Shown here: positions 14,091 to 22,640 of the stretch, piece after piece
Numbering within the stretch: position 1 is the first letter of the stretch
Layout: each line of letters begins with the position of its first letter
NCBI RefSeq assembly: GCF_004115265.2
Contig: NC_046307.1
Span: 22,631,191 to 22,695,190 of the forward strand
Reading direction: 5' to 3'
Length of the DNA stretch: 64,000 nt
DNA from: Rhinolophus ferrumequinum
Taxonomy: Eukaryota; Chordata; Mammalia; Chiroptera; Rhinolophidae
Program-made: the position numbers and the translations under genes
The notes under the pieces: generated by a model
What the model saw: the letters and a program-made list of their open reading frames with translations, nothing else
The model's database searches: none
Told to the model about the DNA's origin: nothing

Positions 14091-14899
14091 TCCAGGCTTA
14101 GAAAACGTCCCTGGGTTCAAATAGCCCATAACGTTTATACTTTTGGGTTACAAGATTATTAAAAAACAAAACAAAAAAAACCCCACCATTCTGTTTTACT
14201 GGTCCAGTTAATCGTACTGTGGCTGTTTACCAATAACCCTTCTTGCCTAACTAGCCTAGGTGGGCAATGGCACGTGATCAAGGACCCTTCCGCAGGGACC
14301 AAATGTCCTGCAAAGGACCCGGAGAAGTGCCCAGGACACGCACGGGCCTTCAGCAGCTGCGAACACTCCCACAAACAGGATTCCCAGGTGGGTCTTATTG
14401 CAAAATACCCGCCGCAGCCCCTCCCAACAGGCCTGAGTTCCACCCCCTTCTCTGCTCTGCTTTCAGGGGCAACAGTCGCATGGCAGGTACTCAGCGAACA
14501 CTTAGGTGCCTGCCGTCCCTACACCCAATTTCTGGCTTTGAGGCCGGCCCTGAGCGCCCTGAACTTGCAACGTACCCGACTTTGCAATCGCCCAGATTTA
14601 AGAAACACGGAGCTGTTTCCCCAGCCTTCCCTCCTTGAATCCACACTACAACCCCACGAAATCGGCGCCATAATTATGCTTAATTTTCCAAACGAGAGAT
14701 TAGGCGCCTGATTGCGACCGCTCAGGAAGAAACTGACGGAATAGAAGCGGGAGCCCACGTTAGACTAGGATACCCGCTCCTTCCCAACAACGCCGCAACG
14801 CCACTTAAACGTAGCGGGGGTCGTAGCGCAGGGCCAAGGCCTTCAAAGCTAGACCCTCACTCACCCCCACTTTACAGGCTCCTTCCTGAAGCAAGGAGG

Positions 14900-15420
14900 C
14901 CGCCTCCCGAGACAAGGCGAAAAATTGCGTATGGGGTCCACTGGCCGCGCTTTTCTCGCCCAGCACCTGGTTCAACTTCCACGGAAAGACCTCAGTCCCG
15001 CGCCCCTAACTCCGCTGGACCCCCTTGCCGCAGGATGCCACCCGATTGTCCTCGACCAGCAATCCTACCTGCGTGTCTTCTCCAGACTCCGCCACCGGAA
15101 AGAGAGAGGAGGGGCGGGGCGATGGGTCACGTTGCGTACCCGGAAGTGTACGTCTGAGGTCACGGGGCGAGGCCTCACGGAAGACACTGGCTTTAGCGTT
15201 TCCAAGGAGATTAAGCCTCGCTCTTGAAAAGACTCTTACTTAAGGGAGCGCCAAAGGTGGCAAGGAGCTGGGTGTCGCCCCGAGCGGGTCGGCCTCTGAG
15301 ATTGTACCAGCAGCTACATCTATGTCCTAAGATGGCGGCTGCCGCGACTCGAAGGACTTCCGCCAGTCTGACCCCAGGCCTGGTCAGCCTGGAAGCAACA
15401 GCGCACCTCGTGGCGCGGAG
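14900..15420 (-). promoter_or_regulatory. RPS14: CpG island and TATA-less promoter of RPS14
   Basis: CpG density rises sharply here compared with both flanks. Just upstream of the start site are GC boxes (ggggcggggc at 15111-15120), an ETS/GABP site (ccggaagtg, 15140-15148) and a gtcacgt element (15126-15132). No TATA box is visible. The island extends past 15330, where aagatggcggc (15329-15339) is a YY1-type element pointing the other way, as in a bidirectional promoter. Confidence 0.75.
15069..15104 (-). other. RPS14: RPS14 exon 1, noncoding, with 5'-TOP start
   Basis: The minus strand reads CTCTTTCCGGTGGCGGAGTC and then TGGAGAAGACACGCAG before donor gtagg. The first bases are a 5' terminal oligopyrimidine tract, the hallmark of mTOR-controlled ribosomal protein mRNAs. 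The closely spaced CTCTCT upstream means the true first base could lie 2-4 nt away. Confidence 0.85.
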
Positions 15421-15544
15421 GGGAACAACAACAACAAAGAACCGAGTTAGGCCTACTAGATATGTGCTAGGGAAAGTAAGAACAAATTATTCAGTATTTG
15501 TTATATACCAACTTGAGCTAAGCAATATGCATTGCTTCATTTAA
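15329..15544 (+). other. Possible divergent transcript start with short ORF (unconfirmed)
   Basis: The YY1-type element aagatggcggc carries an ATG at 15332 that opens a 70-codon frame starting MAAAATRRTSASLTPGLVSL. YY1 sites of this form often lie just inside the 5' end of a transcript. The frame has no recognised domain and its second half enters a MIR fragment, so it is more likely noncoding RNA than a protein gene. Confidence 0.15.
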
Positions 15545-15660
15545 TCCTTACAGCATGATCAAATAGATGCTGTCTTGATTTCCCATTTACAGATGAGGAA
15601 TTTTACCTGCGATCATACATTTGTGGCCAATTTGGAATTCTGACTTCAAAGCTTATAGGT
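15480..15660 (-). mobile_element. MIR fragment
   Basis: The plus strand reads gagctaagcaatatgcattg, cttcatttaatccttacagc and cccatttacagatgaggaat, the reverse of a MIR 3' half. Confidence 0.55.
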
Positions 15661-15768
15661 TGAATAGCTACTTCTATATATCGATCTAATAACAATATTG
15701 GAGGACCTTGAAACATTGGGAGAATGTATAGATAGAGATATGGGGAAGGGCCAAAAAGCAGGTTATAG

Positions 15769-15770
<2 letters not shown>

Positions 15771-15806
<36 letters not shown>

Positions 15807-15909
15807 ATTTATGTATAGGTGCATATATATACCTATACATGTATGTAAAACCCATGAAATGGAATATATATATATATATATATACATATATGTATATATA
15901 TATATATAT
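15771..15909. repeat. Microsatellites (GT)15 and (AT)n
   Basis: A pure GT run spans 15771-15800. An AT run with a few interruptions spans 15863-15909 and abuts the left end of the mariner MITE, whose TA target site lies within it. Confidence 0.97.
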
Positions 15910-16201
15910 CGGGGTGCCAAAAAGTGTATACACGTGACTACGATTTTAATACAGTTTTTTCCTTTCTTTTTTTCCCCCCTTTTCTTCCACCTGCACCTGC
16001 TCACGACAGCCCAGCTCCAGGAAGAGCTGTTGTTCACAATCTTAGCTGTAGAGGGCGCAGCTCACTGGCCCATGTGGGAATTGAACTGGTGACCTCGGAG
16101 TTAGGAGCACAGCGCTCCAACCACCTGAGCCACCGGGCCAGCCCAGTGTTTCAGTTTTTTCCTTTCTTAAAAGGTGTATACATTTTTTGGCACCCTCTGT
16201 G
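15909..16201. mobile_element. Mariner-type MITE, split by a SINE
   Basis: The ends are inverted repeats: ggggtgccaaaaagtgtata on the left and, reversed on the right, gagggtgccaaaaaatgtat. Both are flanked by TA (15907-15908, 16202-16203). Without the inserted SINE and one copy of its target duplication, the element is only about 93 bp, almost all terminal repeat. Confidence 0.65.
15969..16151 (-). mobile_element. Rhin-type tRNA-derived SINE inserted in the MITE
   Basis: On the minus strand the head reads ggctggcccggtggctcagg with RNA polymerase III A-box (tggctcaggtggttggagcg region) and B-box (agttcaattccc) equivalents, then the gggccagtgagctgcgccct body. It is flanked by an exact 17-bp duplication, cagttttttcctttctt, at 15952-15968 and 16152-16168. 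Confidence 0.8.
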
Positions 16202-16389
16202 TACATATACATATGTGTATGTACGTGTATATATATTGCATATATCTGTAAGTTTTTGAACAAAATGAGCGATTATGCACAATAGCATATAGCCCTTTGT
16301 GCATTGGAATTGATGCCACTGAACAACCTGAGCTTCATTTAAGGAAGAACTTCTTAAAGCTGTAGTGCCTCCTTTCCCCTTCACAAAAT

Positions 16390-17090
16390 AAATTAATTAC
16401 AAAAAAACCCATAAAATAGAAACATGCAGAATGGAGAACAAAAAAGAGAAAAGAAATGACATTTTTACCCACAGCTATTACCACCTCAGTGTATGTCCTT
16501 CTCCAATATCATCTATGCATATACTTACAGAAGAGGCCTTTTTCTTTTTAATTTTTTTTAACTTTTATTTATTTAAGTGTGTTTTTCCAGGACCCATCAG
16601 CTCCAAGTCAAGTAGTTGTCTCAATCTACTCGTGGAGGGTGCAGCTCACAGTGGCCCATGTGGGGATTGAACCAACAACCTTGTTGTTAAGAGCACCACG
16701 CTCTAACCAACTGAGCTATTCGGCCGCTATTCGGCTGTACCAGTATTCATTTAACCAGTTCTATATCATTGGACATTTTGGTTATTTCCAGAATTTGCAA
16801 ATATAAACGAAACTCTCAAGAACACACTTGTGCTATTTCCTTCTGGCAGGGTAAACTGCCAGAAGTCAAAAGGAACAGGTATTTTATGTACTGATATGTG
16901 TTGCTAAACTGCCCTCCAGAAAGTTCACATCAATTTTTACTTCTGCTAAACTGAGAAACTAAATATATCTCCTTGTTGTATTGTGCTTCTTCCAGGATTA
17001 GTAAGGTCAGACATGTCTTTATGGATTGTTTTGAGCATTTGCATCTCTTCTGTGAATTGCCTGTTTATATTCTTTGAAAAAGAGGGCTTT
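16390..17090 (+). mobile_element. L1 3'-UTR-type fragment, interrupted by a SINE
   Basis: On either side of the SINE at 16540-16728 the sequence follows an old L1 3' UTR: atcatctatgcatatactta before it, and ggacattttggttatttcca, ctaaactgccctccagaaag and tgagcatttgcatctcttct after it. Confidence 0.5.
16540..16728 (-). mobile_element. Rhin-type SINE with tRNA-Ile-like head
   Basis: Read on the minus strand the head is tagctcagttggttagagcg followed by tggtgctcttaacaacaagg and ttggttcaatcccc, close to a mammalian tRNA-Ile body with A and B boxes. The tail carries cctggaaaaacacacttaaa and an A/T-rich end. I could not find a clear target duplication. Confidence 0.8.
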
Positions 17091-17309
17091 TTGTTTTCGA
17101 GTAGTGAGCTCCCCAATAGGGGCCTTATGTTAGCAGAGACTGGAGCCTTGTGGAGTGGGTCCCACTTTGTATTAAACAAACAGACCTCTAAACCTCAGAG
17201 AGGGAAGGCTTGCTGAAGAGAGCATAGCTTAATGTTGCGGCTGAAGGCCGTCCACCCCATCCCCTCAGGACAAATTTTTCCACAGGAAAATTTTTTTTTA
17301 CAAATAATT
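17091..17309. other. No gene seen
   Basis: The stretch between two L1 pieces has a T-run at 17291-17299 and the left candidate target repeat cacaggaaa (17281-17289) of the L1-U6 insertion. Confidence 0.4.
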
Positions 17310-17571
17310 CTTTTTTTTCAATTACAGTTGACATACAATGTTGTATTAGTTTCAGGTGTACAACGTAGTGATGAAACATTTATATAATTTACAAAGTGAT
17401 CACCCTGGTAAATCTAGTACCCATCTGACACCATACATAGTTATTACAATATTGTTGACTATATTCCTTATGCTGTGCCCTACATCCCCATAACAATTTA
17501 GTAACTACCAATTTGTACTTCTTAATCCCTTTTCTTTTTTCCCCTATCCCCCAAGCCCCCTCCCATCTGGC
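17310..17571 (-). mobile_element. L1 3' end, the 3' partner of a U6-L1 chimera
   Basis: The minus strand reads agatgggagggggcttgggg, then actaaattgttatggggatg, gcacagcataaggaatatag, ttgttgtacacctg-type wording and ends with tgtcaactgtaattg plus an A-tail. This is a eutherian L1 3' terminus. Its 5' truncation point joins directly to a U6 snRNA copy. Confidence 0.75.
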
Positions 17572-17671
17572 AAAAATATGGAAACCTTCACGAGTTTGCA
17601 TGTCATCCTCACACAGGGGCCCTGTTATTCTTCTCTGTGTAGTTTCAATTTTAGATTTCCAAAGCAAGCAC
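17572..17671 (-). pseudogene. U6 snRNA retropseudogene (RNU6-derived) joined to L1
   Basis: The minus strand begins gtgcttgctttgg, the degraded U6 5' end, and continues through ctaaaattgaaactacacag, agaagaataacagggcccct and gtgtgaggatgacatgcaaa to aaggtttccatattttt. It covers essentially the whole U6 RNA (100 of about 107 nt) with a roughly 7-nt gap near nucleotide 17-23 and about ten substitutions. The ACAGAGA box region is changed and no proximal promoter elements were transferred, so it is not a functional U6 gene. Confidence 0.9.
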
Positions 17672-18296
17672 AGGAAATCAGCATCCCAGAAACCATCAAA
17701 GTCACTGTTTTCAAACTCCACTTTGATTATTTAATCAACATGTTTATTACTTCTACAAATATTATTAGTGGTGGGTCTTTGGGCAAAAATTGTTACCTCT
17801 CTGGGCCTTCGTTTTCTCACCTGTAAAATGGTATAATAACAGTATTGAAAAAAATGTATATTGAAACATATGTCTTTATTGGGAAACATATGTCTTATTC
17901 AGTGTTAAGCCCTGAGATACAATAATAATGGCATTTAAGCTAAGACTTGAAAACAGAGTAGGAATTAGCTAAATGACATGACGGGGGAAGACTGGTCTGA
18001 GCAGGGAAAACAGTTTATACAAAAGTCCTGAGGTGGGAAGGCTCTGGGAGAATTCAAGGAATTCAAAACACAGCCAATATGGCTGGGATATTGTGTGTGA
18101 GAAAAGAGAGATGGAAGGAAGTTCAGGCTGGAGGAATGGCAGGAGGCACTTTCTGCAGTGTCTTCGCTCCCTGTTGCCTTGTCTTTTTTCCCCATCCTAT
18201 CCCACCCCACTCACTGTCAACATTGTGAGCACAGGGAATGTGTTTACCATCCTCTCTTGTAGTTTATTCATTCATTCATTCATTTAGTACATTCTT
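17672..18296. other. Old repeat patchwork (MIR, then L2 on both strands), no gene
   Basis: At 17775-17845 ctctgggccttcgttttctc with acctgtaaaatggtataata is a plus-strand MIR core. From 17900 to 18110 the phrase caaaagtcctgaggtgggaa marks minus-strand L2. From 18170 the wording ctcactgtcaacattgtgag with cacagggaatgtgtttacca marks a plus-strand L2 3' end that stops at an attc microsatellite (18267-18282). Confidence 0.5.
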
Positions 18297-18747
18297 TTTT
18301 AAAAAAAAAAAAAGATTTTATTGGGGAAGGGGAACAGGACTTTATTAGGGTACAGTGTGTACTTCCAGGACTTTTTTTCCAAGTCAAGTTGTTGTCCTTT
18401 CAATCTTAGTTGTGGAGGGTGCTGTTCAGCTTCAAGTTGTTGTCCTTTCAGTCTTAGTTGTGGAGGGCGCAGCTCAGCTCCAGGTCCAGTTGCCTGTTGC
18501 TAGATACAGGGGGCACAGCCCACCATCCCTTGCAGGAGTCGAACCAGCAACCTTGTGGTTGAGAGGACAGGAGCTGAACTGGCAACCTCGTGGTTGAGAG
18601 CCTTGTGGTTGAGAGGACAGGAGCTGAACTGGCAACCTCGTGGTTGAGAGCCCACTGGCCCATGTGGGAATCGAACCAGCAGCCTTTGGAGTTAGGAGCA
18701 CGGAGCTCTAACCACCTGAGCCACCGGGCCGGCCCCAGGCCGGCCCC
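18297..18747 (-). mobile_element. Rhin-type SINE with internal tandem duplications
   Basis: The insertion has target duplications catttagtacattctt (18281-18296) and cattcagtacattctt (18748-18763), 15 of 16 matching. It contains a perfect 50-bp tandem duplication (18551-18600 and 18601-18650) and a 48-bp duplication with several differences (18385-18432 and 18433-18480), making it about 450 bp long instead of roughly 300. The head lies at the right end, with a small repeat of ggccggcccc. Confidence 0.9.
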
Positions 18748-18763
18748 CATTCAGTACATTCTT

Positions 18764-19589
18764 ATTGATCACCTAGTATGTGTCTGGCACTCTTCTAGAT
18801 ACTTGGGATACACTGGTGACCAAAACAAGATCCCCATCCTCTGGGAGTTAACATTTGGCAAGAAAGAGAGACATAATATGTAAGTAAATTTTCTATTATG
18901 TTAGAAGGTGATCAGTAATATGGGAAAAATAAAAATCAAGCAAGGTAAAGGGTATTGGAGGTCTGAGGAAAGAGGTGGGGCAGGTGGCGGAATTAAACAG
19001 AGGTGGCAGGATCGCCACGTTGAGGAGAGATTGGAGCCGAGGTGTGAGGGAGGAAAGGGAGCGAGACATGCCAATATCTAAGGGAAGATTATTACAGGCA
19101 GAGGGAGTAACGTGCAAAGGCCCTAAGGTGGAATCACCACTGGTATATTCTAGGAATAGCAAGGAGGACATTGTGGCTGGAGTGGAGTATGAGTGAGGGG
19201 ACAGGTGGGTGACAAGGAGATGAAGTGATGGGAAATAATGGGTAGTGGGGGCAGACTATGTAGGCCTCTAGGTCATTGTAAGGATTTGGGCTCTTACTCT
19301 GAGCAGAGCCATTGGAGGGTTTTGAGCAGAGGAGTGGCAGAATCTGACTTATGATTTAATAGGCTCCCTATAGATGCTCCGTAGAGAATAGATTCTCAGT
19401 GACGGGGGTAAAAAGCTAACATAGAAGCAGGGATCATGGTTAAGAGGAGAAAGAAGATATTGGTAGCTAAGACCAAGGTGGCATCAGTGGGGCCAAAAAG
19501 AAGTGGTCAAAATTTGATTGTATTTTGGAAGGAGACCCAACAGGATTTTCTGATAGATTAGACAAAGGACATGAGAAAATGAGATTATC
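18764..19589 (-). mobile_element. L2 LINE, segment 1
   Basis: Reverse L2 landmarks: ttgatcacctagtatgtgtc, tggcactcttctagatactt, gtgcaaaggccctaaggtgg (19112), tgtaggcctctaggtcattg (19259) and ccattggagggttttgagca (19310). This is one of the longest L2 copies in the window and serves as the landing site for three SINEs. Confidence 0.75.
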
Positions 19590-19603
19590 AAAGATGATTC
19601 CAG

Positions 19604-20091
19604 GACCGGCCCGGTGGCTCAGGCGGTTGGAGCTCCATGCTCCTAACTCCGAAGGCTGCCAGTTCGATTCCCACATGGTCCAGTGGGCTCTCAACCACAA
19701 GGTTGCCTGTTCAATCCCTCGAGTCCCGCAAGGGATGGTGGGCTGCGCCCCCTGCAACTAGCAACGACAACTGGACCTGGAGCTGAGCTGCGCCCTCCAC
19801 AACTAAGATTGAAAGGACAACTTGACTTGGAAAAAAGTCCTGGAAGTACACACTGTTCCCCAATAAAGTCTCTCAACCACAAGGTTGCCTGTTCAATCCC
19901 TGGAGTCCCGCAAGGGATGGTGGGCTGCGCCCCCTGCAACTAGCAACGACAACTGGACCTGGAGCTGAGCTGCGCCCTCCACAACTAAGATTGAAAGGAC
20001 AACTTGACTTGGAAAAAAGTCCTGGAAGTACACACTGTTCCCCAATAAAGTCTTGTTCCCCTTCCCCAATAAAAATCTTAAAAAAAAAAAA
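19604..20091 (+). mobile_element. Rhin-type SINE carrying a 182-bp tandem duplication
   Basis: The head gaccggcccggtggctcagg holds an A box, and the B box is at gttcgattccc (19661-19671). Units 19689-19870 and 19871-20052 are tandem copies of the body and tail that differ at one position (ccctcgag versus ccctggag). Each carries cccaataaag, a polyadenylation-like signal. The A-tail and the duplication aaagatgattccag (19590-19603, 20092-20105) frame the insertion. Confidence 0.92.
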
Positions 20092-20105
20092 AAAGATGAT
20101 TCCAG

Positions 20106-20227
20106 TATTTATGGCTGGAGGAACTGGAGGAGTGGAGTTGCCATCAGCTGGGATGGGGAATGTCGATGGTGGAGTAGGTTTTGGAGGGAAGAGCAGATGG
20201 TCAGTCTTAGGCCTGAGTCTGAGACGT
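20106..20227 (-). mobile_element. L2 LINE, segment 2
   Basis: The L2 frame resumes directly after the SINE with ctggaggaactggaggagtg, gagttgccatcagctgggat and gtaggttttggagggaagag. Confidence 0.65.
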
Positions 20228-20407
20228 GGTTTTTTTTAACTATTATTTATTTTAAGTGTGTTTTTCCAGGACCCATCAGCTCCAAGTCAAGTAGTTGTTT
20301 CAATCTAGTTGTGGAGGGCGCAACTCCCAGTGGCCCATGTGGGGATGGAACCGGCAACCTTGTTGTTAAGAGCACACGCTCTAACCAACTGAGCTAACCA
20401 GCCGCCC
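20228..20407 (-). mobile_element. Rhin-type SINE with tRNA-Ile-like head
   Basis: On the minus strand the head is ggttagctcagttggttaga followed by gcgtgtgctcttaacaacaa. The tail matches the copy at 16540-16728. Candidate target repeats are ctgagacgt (20219-20227) and ctgagatgt (20408-20416). Confidence 0.85.
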
Positions 20408-20416
20408 CTGAGATGT

Positions 20417-20840
20417 TATTACGTAGCCAAGTGGAGATGCTGAGGAGGTTTGGGATGGATGAGTCTGGAACTGAGGAGAGGATCTGGGCTCGCAGTGTGA
20501 ATTTGGGAGTCTTCGGCTTGTATCGAGGTGATATTTTAAACAATGAGACTGTTTGTGACCACCGAAAGCCTGAGTGTAGCTAGAGAAGAGATCCAAGGAC
20601 TGAACATCAAAACATGGGGGTAAGAGAAGGAGATAGCCAAGGGAAAAGGAGCAGGGAACAGGGAGAAGGGAGGAAAACCAAGAGAGGGGATGTCCAGGAA
20701 GCCAAGTGAAGAAGGGGAGTCAAGGAGAAGGGAATGGGCAGCCATGGCAACGCACTGAGAGGTCAGGGAAGACGAGGGCTGAGAATGACGGCTGATGTAG
20801 CAACTCGGAGGGCACTGCGGACCTCGACAAGAGCAGTTTC
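20417..20840 (-). mobile_element. L2 LINE, segment 3
   Basis: The L2 continues with acgtagccaagtggagatgc, gatgagtctggaactgagga, tgtgaatttgggagtcttcg and gagatccaaggactgaac. Together with segments 1 and 2 this restores one L2 order once the SINEs are set aside. Confidence 0.65.
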
Positions 20841-20842
20841 AG

Positions 20843-20844
<2 letters not shown>

Positions 20845-20878
<34 letters not shown>
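20845..20878. repeat. (TG)n microsatellite
   Basis: A pure run of 17 GT dinucleotides. Confidence 0.98.
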
Positions 20879-20879
<1 letters not shown>

Positions 20880-20880
<1 letters not shown>

Positions 20881-22390
20881 TGCCAATACTTGAATGGAAT
20901 AAACAAGAGAGAAAGAGGAAGGTAAAATGTGCAAAGGGACAGAAGAGTGAGAAAGTGAGATCAAGAGGTTCTTTGTTTTTCCTTTAAGATTCATCAATAA
21001 CAGATACTTGCACACCACTGGGAATGGTCTAGTCCAGAGAGAAAAACTGATGATGGAGCCACATCCTTGAGTGCAGAGGGAGGAATTGGCGCTGTATAGG
21101 AGTGTGGACAGTGCATCTGTGCACATAGGGAGAAGGAAGACGCTGGAGGCTGAGCGCATCGGGAGTGGGAGCTGTGAACATTCTCAAAAGGGAAGTAGGA
21201 ATCCAGCAGCTATGAGGCTGGGCAGTGGAGTGAATAGTGAAGATTGGAGCTGAGAGAAGGTTTTGAATGATCATGAAGGTCTAAGGGATTAGAGCATGAT
21301 TCCGGGGTAGCATTAAGGGTCTCCTGGAGTTTGGTGCTTGGTATTTTCCGCAGCCATGTTCAGCTGCATAGATGTAGGCATGGAGTAGGCAGAGTGTTGG
21401 ATTTAACCAGAGTTGTGGTGTTATCAAGAGAAGAGAACTTGAGAGAAGGGCAGAGAAATGAAGGGTGAGTGCACAGGAGCAATGAGCACGAGTGAGAGTC
21501 GTACGGAAGGTGGATAACGGGTAGTGGGGGCATCAAGGGGCTAAGGGACAGTATACAGGCCCTTAGGGGAGCAAAGGGATTAGTGGTCCTGATGGGGCAA
21601 GGGACGGCTGGGGTCCGGGACTGGCTGCCACTTTGATTGGCCATCAGGGACTGGGGGCCGTGAGATTGAGGTGGTGGTTTAGGGAGGAGTTGCAGGCGTG
21701 GATACTGACCGTGGGACTGAGTGGCCCAGATGGGCCGGGGAACAAGGTCATTAGAGAAGAAAACAGTAAGGGTGATGGCAGCATCATCTATGTGAATATG
21801 GAAATGGCCAAGAACTAAGACATGGACAAACCAATTGAGAGTGGCGTTGAGTCCAGGGTAAAGCCCTCCGGGATGAGAGGTGTGAGCCAGAGCTTGGTGG
21901 ACGGCTGTGCTGAGGTAAGGTAAGGAGGACTACGGGGTAGCGACAAGCTTCAAACCTAGTGTCCTTTAGAGAGGAGAGAGGGCGAACGGCCTGAAAGTGA
22001 CAGTGGGGAGCAGGGAGGACGATGTGCTCACGTCCTGTAATGTCCCTCTTCCCTCGCCCCCACCCCCTTTTCTCACTTCCACGGGCTGTGGAAGAAAAAG
22101 GAGAAGCCACTGGGAAGCCTGAGGGGGAATGTCGCATCCTCAGGGGAGAGCCAGGTTCCCTGGGACAAGATGGAAATACTCAGAGAAAAGACTAGGAGAG
22201 AGGAGATTCCACTGCAGAGGTTCTGGAAGTCCTGAAGGCGGCAGAAGGCTTTGAGGCCTTCGGGAGGAATCCAGGGGAGGCCGGGGAGGGGTTGCCCAGG
22301 GCCCCATGGGAACCAAAATGCTGCAGACAAGGGAGGCCCTGGGTGCGAAGGAGGCAGATAAAGGCAGCATGAGAGTAGAGACTGAACACT
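20880..22390 (-). repeat. Probable continuation of the old LINE, or unrecognised ancient repeat
   Basis: The purine-rich plus strand (many gag, gga and aag words) keeps the texture of reversed L2. Pieces such as atggcagcatcatctatgtg and ggaaatggccaagaacta resemble parts of L2 that I cannot place with certainty. No gene is visible. Confidence 0.35.
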
Positions 22391-22394
22391 GTAG

Positions 22395-22640
22395 TTGCTC
22401 TATGAATAACAGTAGCAAAGACAGCCCTATGTTAATTGAACACTTACAATATACAAGACCCTGTACTAAGCGAGTTGTATGTATCATCTCATTGAATGCT
22501 CTCAATAACCCCGTGATGTAGAAATCTTTTACTCCCCTCATTTTACAACTGAGGAAGCCAGTAAGCAGTCAACAGGTAGGTAGTGGTGCTGGGATCTGAG
22601 CCCAGGCAATCTAACTCCAGAGCCCAAATGTTTTAAATCT
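22395..22640 (-). mobile_element. MIR SINE
   Basis: Reverse order: ttgaacacttacaatataca, atcatctcattgaatgctct, caataaccccgtgatgtaga, cattttacaactgaggaagc and ctgggatctgagcccaggca. Confidence 0.7.

Noticed and set aside
15603-16037. A 144-codon frame with IYIYIY and HTHTHT runs
   Set aside because: The repeats are translations of the GT and AT microsatellites and the MITE; it is not a gene.
17572-17671. Functional U6 snRNA gene
   Set aside because: It has many substitutions, an internal gap, no upstream promoter element and is joined to L1, so it is a retrocopy.
15969-20407. Assignment of the young SINEs to the VES family of vesper bats
   Set aside because: VES copies as I remember them start with a different head (ccctggctggtttggctcag type) and lack the shared tail seen here; the Rhin type fits better.
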